From NCBI RefSeq assembly GCF_042850945.1, contig NZ_AP031496.1, forward strand, positions 5,208,001-5,272,000: 64,000 nucleotides of DNA. Direction: 5' to 3'. This document shows, in pieces, positions 8,290-16,060 of this stretch; within the stretch, counting starts at the first letter, position 1, and every line of letters begins with the position of its first letter. The DNA comes from Halioxenophilus aromaticivorans. GTDB taxonomy: Bacteria; Pseudomonadota; Gammaproteobacteria; Pseudomonadales; Cellvibrionaceae. The translations under genes were made by a program, and so were the position numbers. The notes under the pieces are model-generated. The model was not told where the DNA came from. It ran no database searches and saw only the letters and a program-made list of their open reading frames with translations.

Positions 8290-11200
8290 GGGGTCCTAGG
8301 GATTTTGCCCCCAAATACTGCAAAAACCGCTGAAGTCCCCGTATTTACTGGCCTCCAAGCCACTATTAATTTTAATTTAGCTCAAGTTTCAGTATCTTCT
8401 TCGGCCTTTGGGTCAAAGAATGAGCAGAAACAAGCGACTATCGATTCTCACTGCCGCTGAAATCGAGGATTTATACGGCGTCCCGTCCTTCAACGAATCG
8501 TATCAGCGGTTTTACTTCACATTGAATGATAAAGAGCGTGCTGAGCTGGCCAGAATAAGGCAACGCAAGTATCGCTGTATCGCCATCGCATTGTTGGGCT
8601 ACTTCAAATGCAAGCCCATCTTGCTCAATCCGACATTTAAATCCATGCGGGATGACCTGGAATTTATTGCGCAAAATCACTTCGATGGCCTGAAATTTCG
8701 GCGCTTCAGTCTGAAATCTGATCAAAAGTCCCGCATTTATGAGCGGATTTTTTCCATGATCGATTATGAAAATTGGAAAGATCCTGAGCATCAACCCCGG
8801 CTTGTTGAACACTTACTGGTCTGCGCTGAAAGCTGGGTCGCGGCGCGTGCTCTCTTTGATGCTGCCATTGAGTTCCTGGCTCACCAGAAAATCGCCATTC
8901 CTGCCTATAGCACCCTGCAGAAGATCGTCAGCCAGGTGGTTAACCAGCATCAGCAGCGACTGCATGAGAAGATCGGTGCCGCGTGTAGCCCAAAATTGAC
9001 GGCTATACTAAATACACTGGTATCCGGTAATGACCAGCTTACGTTAACACAATTGCGCGGCAGCGCGCGCAATTTCACCGGTACCGAGTTGCAGAAAGAA
9101 CTTGCAGTGTATCACCACATTCAACCGCTGATGGCAGAGGTGACCGCTGTCCTCGACTCGCTTTCTCTGTCTCAAAAAAATCAGCAGCACTATGCCGAAC
9201 GGATTCACTATTACGGCGCCAAAATAAAACGTCAGTCGCCTGAGAATCAGTGCCTATATCTGCTTTGCTACCTACAGTTTCGATACCAAGAGGGGCTGGA
9301 ACGGATGGCCGAAGGGTTCATTCATCACGTTCGACAGGTCAAGCAACGAGCGCATCAGCTGGCGCAGGACCGAGTTTATCGGGATTGGCAAAAGGCGGCT
9401 ACCAATGTGAGTAAAGCTGCGGAAATCTTGCGTCTGTTCGTTGATGATCGTATCGATCCCAATACGTCATTCCACTCTGTACAGAAACAAGCATTCCAGG
9501 TTCTCAATGCTAGTGAGCTGAGCTCCGTCTGCCGGTATCTCGGCAATCAGAAGCAGTCGGCGGATGAGGCGTTCTGGCAACACCTGGATACAGAATCTAC
9601 GTTGAGAACCGGCCTGTTACGATCACTCTTTTGTTGTCTTCGCATTGATGGCACCGATAAAACACAACGGTTGGCAGCGGTCTTGAGTCAAGCTCGACAG
9701 GAGCTGGCAGCCGGCAATATGCTCGGGGATGTCAGTATTGACAGGCGTCTTCCACCCAAAGCCACGCGACCACTCTTGTTGAAATCTGACGGCGGCATAG
9801 ACAAGGCTAGATATGAATGGTTCTTGTATTTGCAGATTCCCAGCCGCCTAAACGGCCAGTTAGTGCTGCCAGAAGTCATACGGTATCGTGCACTGGACGA
9901 CGATCTGGTAAAACCACAGACTTGGAAAAATCAGAAGCAGGCCTTGGTCGAGGGTACGAAGCAGCCCAAAATTACTGAGGATCCAAAGCAACTGATCCCG
10001 CGCATGACGGATCAGTTGGCCACTCGGCTACACGAGGTCAGTGACTACCTGGAACGCCTGGACAACAGGGATATCATTCTGCGCCCGAAGGGGGGTAAAC
10101 ACCTTTGGCGCTTACCGACTGCCGGCAAAAAACATCTGGTGAACAACCCGTTCTTCCAGCAAATGAGGGCAATCGGAGTCGCCGATGTCTTGCGCGTGGT
10201 GGATCAGGATACCGGATTTATTGACGACTTTGAGCACGTGCTGGGCATGACCTCCAAAAGCCGCCAGTATGAAGTGGACTTGCTGGCGATCCTGATCGCT
10301 AATGCCACAAACCAGGGCATCTATGGTATCGCCCAGATCTCCGACCGCACCTACGATCAGCTGAGTACGATCCAGGCGAACTACCTTCGACTGGAAACAC
10401 TGAATGCCGCAAATGACCGCATCAACAACGCCACTACGCGACTGAGCATTTTTAATCACTACAATATCCAGGATGACAACCTGCATGCCAGCGCCGATGG
10501 CCAAAAGTTCGAAGCTAAGCGCGAGACATTCCGTACCCGGTATTCCTCAAAATACTTCGGCACCAGCAAAGGGGTCTCGGCTATCAGCCTGAACGCCAAT
10601 CATATGGCAATCAATGCCCGGGTGATCGGCGCTAACGAACATGAATCCCATTACATCTTTGATCTTCTGATGAATAACAGTACTGAGATCATTCCAGATA
10701 CGCTCTCCACGGATACCCACGGGGTAAACCACGTCAATTTTGCCTTGCTCGATCTGTTTGGATACCGGTTCGCCCCCCGATATGCTCAGGTAGGCAGGGT
10801 CATCAATGAGATGTTCAATATCTCCGAGGACGAGAATCAGCGCTTGAAACTCGCGTTGCGTAAACCGATTAATACACAGATCATCATGGAGTACTGGGAC
10901 ACCATCCAGCGAATTGCCGTCTCACTGGCTCACCGGAAAACCACCCAAGCCACATTGGTCCGGAAACTCTCAGGCTACAAGCAAAACCACCCTCTACTGA
11001 AAGCGCTGACTGAATATAACCGACTGTTGAAGGCCCAATATCTGCTGGATTACATCGATGACGCCAGCCTTAGAAACCACGTGCAACGAGCCTTGAATCG
11101 GGGAGAAGCTTATCACCAGTTGCGCCGGGCAATCAGCAACGTGAACAGCGACCGGTTCCGGGGAAATAGCGACGAGGAGATACAAATCTGGAACGAAAGC

Positions 11201-11516
11201 GCCCGGTTGGTAGCAAATGCCATTATCTACTTCAACTCGAAAGTACTCAGCAACCTGCTGGACAGCTTCGAGGAGCAGGGCAGCGAAAAATACATGGAAA
11301 CCGTAAAGGGCGCATCACCTGTCGCGTGGGAGAATATCAACTTCCGGGGTACGTATACGTTCGCGCCGACGGGAGAACTTCCGAAACTGGATGATTTAAT
11401 GGCGCCAATTGAGGGGTATCGGCCGAAAGGTGAAAGTTGATGCCTCTCTACAGGCCAGTAAACATGGGCGCTTCAGAGGCTTTTGCAGTATTTGGAGGCA
11501 AAATCCCTAGGACCCC
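8290..11516 (+). mobile_element. Tn3-family element, 3227 bp, copy 1 (tnpA only)
   Basis: The element is bounded by imperfect 65-bp inverted repeats (8290-8354 and 11452-11516, 58 of 65 matching) that open with GGGGTCCTAGGG. It contains only a transposase gene, with no resolvase, recombinase or passenger. Its left end interrupts a nucleoside transporter gene; its right end abuts the 3' half of a recombinase gene. The 5-bp flanks differ (ttatt left, aacag right), so this copy does not sit in a simple insertion. Copy 2 at 47971-51197 has exactly the same length and an identical protein, in reverse orientation. Confidence 0.92.
8420..11440 (+). CDS. tnpA: Tn3-family transposase TnpA (copy 1)
   Basis: A transposase of about 1006 residues with an N-terminal DUF4158 region (AAEIEDLYGVPSFNE; RRFSL near residue 85) and a C-terminal Tn3 DDE catalytic domain. 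The block ASADGQKFEAK near residue 690 holds the first Asp, and STDTHGVNHV the second. The C-terminal LRNHVQRALNRGEAYHQLRR is a Tn3 signature. I use ATG 8420; TTG 8408 is an in-frame alternative. The stop lies 12 bp before the right inverted repeat. It catalyses replicative transposition. The protein is identical to that of copy 2. Confidence 0.93.
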   Translation: MSRNKRLSILTAAEIEDLYGVPSFNESYQRFYFTLNDKERAELARIRQRKYRCIAIALLGYFKCKPILLNPTFKSMRDDLEFIAQNHFDGLKFRRFSLKSDQKSRIYERIFSMIDYENWKDPEHQPRLVEHLLVCAESWVAARALFDAAIEFLAHQKIAIPAYSTLQKIVSQVVNQHQQRLHEKIGAACSPKLTAILNTLVSGNDQLTLTQLRGSARNFTGTELQKELAVYHHIQPLMAEVTAVLDSLSLSQKNQQHYAERIHYYGAKIKRQSPENQCLYLLCYLQFRYQEGLERMAEGFIHHVRQVKQRAHQLAQDRVYRDWQKAATNVSKAAEILRLFVDDRIDPNTSFHSVQKQAFQVLNASELSSVCRYLGNQKQSADEAFWQHLDTESTLRTGLLRSLFCCLRIDGTDKTQRLAAVLSQARQELAAGNMLGDVSIDRRLPPKATRPLLLKSDGGIDKARYEWFLYLQIPSRLNGQLVLPEVIRYRALDDDLVKPQTWKNQKQALVEGTKQPKITEDPKQLIPRMTDQLATRLHEVSDYLERLDNRDIILRPKGGKHLWRLPTAGKKHLVNNPFFQQMRAIGVADVLRVVDQDTGFIDDFEHVLGMTSKSRQYEVDLLAILIANATNQGIYGIAQISDRTYDQLSTIQANYLRLETLNAANDRINNATTRLSIFNHYNIQDDNLHASADGQKFEAKRETFRTRYSSKYFGTSKGVSAISLNANHMAINARVIGANEHESHYIFDLLMNNSTEIIPDTLSTDTHGVNHVNFALLDLFGYRFAPRYAQVGRVINEMFNISEDENQRLKLALRKPINTQIIMEYWDTIQRIAVSLAHRKTTQATLVRKLSGYKQNHPLLKALTEYNRLLKAQYLLDYIDDASLRNHVQRALNRGEAYHQLRRAISNVNSDRFRGNSDEEIQIWNESARLVANAIIYFNSKVLSNLLDSFEEQGSEKYMETVKGASPVAWENINFRGTYTFAPTGELPKLDDLMAPIEGYRPKGES

Positions 11517-11521
11517 AACAG

Positions 11522-11934
11522 GGCTGGCTCGTGCGCTGCCCTTTGGGGCCTCCAGTTGTTGTCCTGCCAAGGCTGTCAAAATGTGGCTGGAAAACGCAGA
11601 CATCGTCAGTGGTCCGCTTTTCCGGCCGGTAAATCGCTGGGATCAGGTTCAGGCAAAACCCCTGAATCCGGGCGCTATTAATGATCTCCTGAAAGTGCTG
11701 GGCGATGCTTGCCAGTTCGACTTTGTACCGGACCTGAGTAGCCACAGTTTTCGGCGTGGTTTATCCACTTCGGCGGCACGGGAGCGAGTCGATTTTGAGC
11801 TGATCAAGAAACAAGGGGGTTGGAAAAATGACGCCACGGTTTGGGAATATATCGAGGAAGGCCAACAGCTTTCGAACAATGCTTCGTTGGTATTGATGGA
11901 AAAACTGGACGTTCTGATTGATAAGGATGGATAA
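11522..11934 (+). pseudogene. tnpS: 3' half of tyrosine recombinase gene tnpS
   Basis: From the element's edge the frame reads LARALPFGASSCCPAKAVK and ends at 11934 (137 residues). It includes the catalytic HSFRRG (His-x-x-Arg), GGWKN and the nucleophile Tyr in EYIEEG of tyrosine recombinases, but lacks the first catalytic Arg. The missing part is at 47373-47970. Dropping one copy of the 5-bp repeat aacag (11517-11521) and joining the halves gives 1011 bp, an unbroken 336-residue recombinase. In Tn4651-type transposons this protein resolves cointegrates. Confidence 0.88.
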
Positions 11935-12041
11935 AAAGATCGGTATGATAAGTTCTCGACCTGGAGCCAACTGGCTATGGTCATGCGCATCCGCTCATGA
12001 TCCTGTGTTCGGCGTTGGAGCTGAGTACTGCTATTTGTCGA

Positions 12042-13010
12042 TCAGTCTCCAGGCGGTAGTTCTCCGTTGCGCCACTTAGTAGGCGTAACTCCTGTACTTC
12101 GTTTAAACAAACGGATAAAAAAACTGACATTTTCATATCCAACTTCATAGGCAATCGCTTTAACATCCATTTCTCTGGATATAAGCAATTTCTTTGCCTT
12201 ATCGACCCTTGCCTTTTGAATATACTGATTAATCGATATCCCAGTTGCAGCCTGAAACCGTCTTTTTAGATTTCGATCACTGAAGTTAAACGACTGCGCT
12301 AATGCCTGAATCGTTATGGGCAAAGAATAGTTGCCTTCTATCCAGTCTTGCACCTGGATAATGGCTTCGTCACGATGATTGCGATGCCCAGGAAGTATGG
12401 GTTTGAGTTTGTAAGGATCGGAGACAAGCAAATGGGCTGCGCATAACTGTGAAAATCGATCACCCTTAGCAGCAGCGACATATTCCAACAGTGCGTCAAA
12501 GCAGCCGTCCAAGGAGCCCGACGTATAAATCCGGTCATGGCATAGGTAAGATCCATGAGCACCAAAACTCACGTGCGGAAACAGCTCTTCGAGGTGCCTG
12601 ACGTATGCCCAGTGCGTTGCTATCAGCCTATCGTTCACCCGACCTGTCGCGGCAAGAAAACAGACGGCCGTAGTCATGGCTAATACAGAGCTGCCTTTTT
12701 CAATCCTTTTATTCAGCCACGGTATTAAGTTAGACGTTTTCCATTGTCCTGATAACAGTGCGGGGCCTTCCATTGGGGGAATCACTACCAAATCATAATC
12801 AGCCTCCGTGTCTAGCTTCTTGTCAGGAGCGATATCAATGCCGCTGGCACTTATAGCCGAGCTGCCAGTGAGGGATAAGATCTCCGTAGTGAAAGTCGGC
12901 TCCATGCCCAAGTGGCGTTCTAGCAGATACACTATCCTGAAGAAATCCTTCGCGGAGCAGACGCTCATTGCCCAGCAACCATCATAAGCGATTATCGCAA
13001 TTTTAGTCAT
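12042..13010 (-). CDS. GlxA-like transcriptional regulator (DJ-1/PfpI domain plus AraC HTH)
   Basis: The 322-residue protein has an N-terminal class I glutamine-amidotransferase-like fold (residues 1-190, with AIIAYDGCWAMSVCSAKD and LVVIPPMEG) and a C-terminal AraC-type double helix-turn-helix (about 220-315, with ITIQALAQSFNFSDRNLKR and AIAYEVGYENVSFFIRLFK). Such regulators act on nearby metabolic genes. It is divergent from the thioesterase-hydrolase pair beginning at 13127, which it may control through the 116-bp gap. It is a passenger of the Tn4651-like transposon. Confidence 0.88.
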   Translation of the reverse strand: MTKIAIIAYDGCWAMSVCSAKDFFRIVYLLERHLGMEPTFTTEILSLTGSSAISASGIDIAPDKKLDTEADYDLVVIPPMEGPALLSGQWKTSNLIPWLNKRIEKGSSVLAMTTAVCFLAATGRVNDRLIATHWAYVRHLEELFPHVSFGAHGSYLCHDRIYTSGSLDGCFDALLEYVAAAKGDRFSQLCAAHLLVSDPYKLKPILPGHRNHRDEAIIQVQDWIEGNYSLPITIQALAQSFNFSDRNLKRRFQAATGISINQYIQKARVDKAKKLLISREMDVKAIAYEVGYENVSFFIRLFKRSTGVTPTKWRNGELPPGD

Positions 13011-13126
13011 AAATTAATTCTGGCCCGATCAGACTATCAATTATCCTAAACGAGTATATTGTCACTGAGCGTCCACCAATACAATAACAAGGGTCGATTG
13101 TGGTCGTTTTTGAGAGATAAATATTC

Positions 13127-13510
13127 ATGAATTCATTAGCTTATATTCAGCGAGACGCATATGCGGCTAACCTAGGCGTAGAATGCATCGAAAGCAGCTT
13201 TGAAAATACAGTTTGTCGATTGGTTATTCAGAATAACCACTTGAACGGCCTCGGTACTACACACGGTGCTGTCATTTTTTCGCTAGCCGATATCGCGTTT
13301 GCATGTGCCTGCAATGCTTCGGAGCAAACATTTGTGGGCGTGCAAACCGAAATTCGATATATGCGTAAAGCCCAAGGCAACGAACTAATTGCCTATGCTA
13401 TGCTGGTTTCTGCGTCCAAGCGCTTTGCGCACTATCAGGTAACGGTCAAAGACGGACAGGACAATCAGATCGCCTTGTTTACTGGGACTGCCTGCCTCCT
13501 ACAATCCTGA
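13127..13510 (+). CDS. PaaI-like hotdog-fold acyl-CoA thioesterase
   Basis: A 127-residue single hotdog domain. The segment NGLGTTHGAVIFSLADIAFACACN reproduces the PaaI pattern His-Gly followed by a helix with the catalytic Asp (SLAD). It should hydrolyse an acyl- or aryl-acyl-CoA to the acid and CoA. The alpha/beta hydrolase gene follows 79 bp downstream on the same strand and the GlxA-like regulator is divergent, so the three look like a small transferable module. The substrate is unknown. Confidence 0.82.
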   Translation: MNSLAYIQRDAYAANLGVECIESSFENTVCRLVIQNNHLNGLGTTHGAVIFSLADIAFACACNASEQTFVGVQTEIRYMRKAQGNELIAYAMLVSASKRFAHYQVTVKDGQDNQIALFTGTACLLQS

Positions 13511-13588
13511 GAGCCACAGCGCAATGAGCGTCTTCCACCGAAGAAAACCCGTACATCCCTTTTCTCGCCGAATAGACGACACTACAAC

Positions 13589-14380
13589 ATGACTTTAGTA
13601 ATCGAAAAGCAGTTTTTTGTTGGTCATCCTAGCGGAAAGCTGTTTGCCAAACGGTGGCTTCCCACTGATGTTGATAACACGGATTTGGCTCCCATTCTGC
13701 TTTTTCACGATTCTCTGGGATGCGTTGATTTATGGCGAGACTTTCCCCAGACGATCGCACGTGCAACCGGAAGAGTGGTGATAGCGTACGATCGTTTGGG
13801 CTTTGGTAAATCAGATTCTTTCTCAGGTCTGCTGGCTTCCGATTTTGTCTTTTCTGAGGCGTCGGTTGGGTTTGCATCGGTATGCCAACACTTCAATATA
13901 AAAAAGGTTGTGTGTTTTGGGCACAGCGTGGGTGGTGGAATGGCGGTTGCCTGTGCAGCAGCCTACCCCGAGATTTGTAACGGTGTCATCACTGAATCGG
14001 CGCAAGCGTTCGTGGAAGACAGAACACTGGAAGGCATCAGAACTGCTAAAGAAGGCTTTCGAGATATCAACCAGCTTCAACGCCTATCCAAGTACCACGG
14101 TGACAAGGCTAAATGGGTGTTGAATGCCTGGACGGAAACTTGGCTTTCAGAGAACTTTCGAAATTTCTCCCTGAACGAGGTATTACCTAAGGTAAAGTGT
14201 CCTGTGTTAGCGATCCATGGAGATTTGGATGAATATGGTTCGGTTTTACATCCACAAATAATTTCAGAGCGCTGTTCGGCACCTTCCACGATGAAAATCA
14301 TTGCTAACTCCGGACATGTACCTCATAGAGAAAAGCAGGCTGAAGTTATCAATACGGTTGTGTCATTTCTGGCGGGATGA
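13589..14380 (+). CDS. Alpha/beta hydrolase
   Basis: The 263-residue protein has the nucleophile elbow GHSVGGG with Ser113, an acid residue at Asp212 or Asp214 (HGDLDEYG) and His243 in SGHVPHRE. The oxyanion region lies in LLFHDSLGCVDLW near residue 36. This is the fold of meta-cleavage-product hydrolases, esterases and haloalkane dehalogenase relatives; the Ser nucleophile argues against a dehalogenase. It has no signal peptide, so it acts in the cytoplasm. Substrate unknown. It shares orientation with the thioesterase gene. Confidence 0.85.
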   Translation: MTLVIEKQFFVGHPSGKLFAKRWLPTDVDNTDLAPILLFHDSLGCVDLWRDFPQTIARATGRVVIAYDRLGFGKSDSFSGLLASDFVFSEASVGFASVCQHFNIKKVVCFGHSVGGGMAVACAAAYPEICNGVITESAQAFVEDRTLEGIRTAKEGFRDINQLQRLSKYHGDKAKWVLNAWTETWLSENFRNFSLNEVLPKVKCPVLAIHGDLDEYGSVLHPQIISERCSAPSTMKIIANSGHVPHREKQAEVINTVVSFLAG

Positions 14381-14478
14381 AATTGCTCGTGGTCTACTTT
14401 GTGGTATAACACTAACAATCTATGCAGACTTCCACTTTCAGTTGGGTGAGCCTGTTTCTCATGCACGAGTTACCGCAA

Positions 14479-14643
14479 TCAGTGTTTTTTAAACAGCGCA
14501 TCATAAAATGGCTCTCGTACTTGAATTAACAGTGCCGGTTTCGGCGGTTGAGTGATGAGACCTTGGCGTTCGTAATTGCAGATGGTTTGGACATTGACGC
14601 CTGCGGCCTTAGCCAGTTGACCGATGGAGTAATTTGACGTCAT
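14479..14643 (-). CDS. Truncated MerR-like regulator (HTH domain only)
   Basis: A 54-residue frame starts at ATG 14643 and ends at 14479. It reads TSNYSIGQLAKAAGVNVQT then ICNYERQGLI, the first helix-turn-helix and wing of MerR proteins, where RYYERRGLL is usual. The dimerisation helix and metal-binding cysteines are absent; the tail PALLIQVREPFYDALFKKH is unrelated. Its ATG overlaps the stop of the upstream AAA ATPase gene (ATGA), so it may be translationally coupled. It is probably a degraded merR or excisionase-like gene. Confidence 0.55.
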   Translation of the reverse strand: MTSNYSIGQLAKAAGVNVQTICNYERQGLITQPPKPALLIQVREPFYDALFKKH

Positions 14644-15878
14644 GACCATAGGGCTCCCAGAGGTACCGCATAAAGGTGGTCGCCAAAGGCTGTCGTATGA
14701 TCGCCGTCATAAAGCAGAATACCGATCTTGAAACGATCACCGGCCACGGATTGAAACCGTTTCAACCCGGTAAAATCCTTCGCACTTAAGGTCGCTGCCG
14801 CCTTCACCTCGATGGCGAAGCAGTCACCCATGGCATTTTCGATGATCACGTCAACCTCCACTTTGTCTTTATCCCGGTAGTGGTAAAAGCTCAGTGGTTC
14901 GTCCACCCAAACCGCTTGTTTGCGCAATTCGTTATAAACAAAGGACTCCAACAGCAGACCAAAATCCCCCGGTTGTTTGAGTAGTCGGTCACGGTTGAGG
15001 CCGCGCACTGCGCACATTAGGCCAGTATCGACGGAATGCAGTTTGGGTGTCTTCACCAGCCGTTTATATTCGTTGGAATGCCAGGCGGGCAATTGCTCCA
15101 CCAGAAACAATTGCTCCAACAGTGCCATGTATTTTTTGATGGTCAGCCGATCCAGCCCCAGTTTGCCCCCCAATTCGGTGAGATTGACTAGTTTACCGGC
15201 GTAAAAGGCGGTGAGCTTGAGCAACCTTCCCATTAAATCCGGATGATCGATGTGGGTCAGATCGCGAATATCCCGTTGCACCAGGGTGCTCAGGTATTGC
15301 TGATACCAGGCTTGTGAACGCCGTTCACTGCTGCGCTGTAGTGGCTCAGGAAAACAACCGGTGACCAAACGGTTCAGAATGTGCTCTCTAACGCGGATGG
15401 ACTGGGTTGAAGGTGCTTGCTGGCTCAACAGCTTAGAGAGAAATGTCGGTTGCTGCCCCTGGATCTCACACTCCGAGAGCGTCATCAAGCGCACCGATTC
15501 CATCCGGCCAGCCAGAGAGTCGGAGAGCCTCGGCAGTAACAAGGCGTTGGCGGAGCCCGTCAGCAGAAAACGACCCGGCGTGCGCTGTTCATCCACTGCC
15601 TGCTTGATGGATACGAAAAGCTCCGGCAGGCGTTGCACTTCGTCGAGGGCAATGCGGGTGGGTGGCAGGTTGCGAATGAAGCCCACAGGATCGGCCTGGG
15701 CAATCTCAAATTGGGCCTGGTCATCCAGGGTGATGTAGGTCCATTGTTCGGCCCCCATTTCATCCATCAAGGTCTTCACCAGCGTGGTTTTACCGGTCTG
15801 ACGGGGCCCCATGATGAAGACGACGGGCGTGTCGCTCAGCGCTTCTTTCACGTGGAGTTCAGAATAACGAGGGTACAT
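14640..15878 (-). CDS. AAA-family ATPase with DUF4143 domain
   Basis: The 412-residue protein has Walker A GPRQTGKTT (residues 24-32), Walker B RIALDEVQ (Asp79, Glu80) and a sensor-like LLTGSANALL. The C-terminal DUF4143 region has a nuclease-like strand pattern DVIIE then FAIEVKAA that resembles a PD-(D/E)xK core. Such proteins are common in accessory DNA; their role is not established, though a defence or toxin-like role is sometimes suggested. It is divergent from tnpA at 16061 and overlaps the MerR-like fragment by 4 bp. Confidence 0.85.
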   Translation of the reverse strand: MYPRYSELHVKEALSDTPVVFIMGPRQTGKTTLVKTLMDEMGAEQWTYITLDDQAQFEIAQADPVGFIRNLPPTRIALDEVQRLPELFVSIKQAVDEQRTPGRFLLTGSANALLLPRLSDSLAGRMESVRLMTLSECEIQGQQPTFLSKLLSQQAPSTQSIRVREHILNRLVTGCFPEPLQRSSERRSQAWYQQYLSTLVQRDIRDLTHIDHPDLMGRLLKLTAFYAGKLVNLTELGGKLGLDRLTIKKYMALLEQLFLVEQLPAWHSNEYKRLVKTPKLHSVDTGLMCAVRGLNRDRLLKQPGDFGLLLESFVYNELRKQAVWVDEPLSFYHYRDKDKVEVDVIIENAMGDCFAIEVKAAATLSAKDFTGLKRFQSVAGDRFKIGILLYDGDHTTAFGDHLYAVPLGALWS

Positions 15879-16060
15879 AAACGGGCTTCCGGCTAAACAG
15901 GAGTTGTATTTCGGCTACCTGTTATTCTATTATCGTCCAATCGTTATTACAATGCCGTCCAAATGTAAGAAAGACAGTATCCACTGTCGGCATCATAAAA
16001 GCACAAATAAAAACAACGCTATAGGAGTAGTTGGCGTGACCACAAACCGATGAGGCGCTC

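Noticed and set aside
11437..11934. A 165-codon gene starting inside the right end of copy 1
   Set aside because: The first 28 codons are transposon end sequence; only the part after 11521 is the recombinase.
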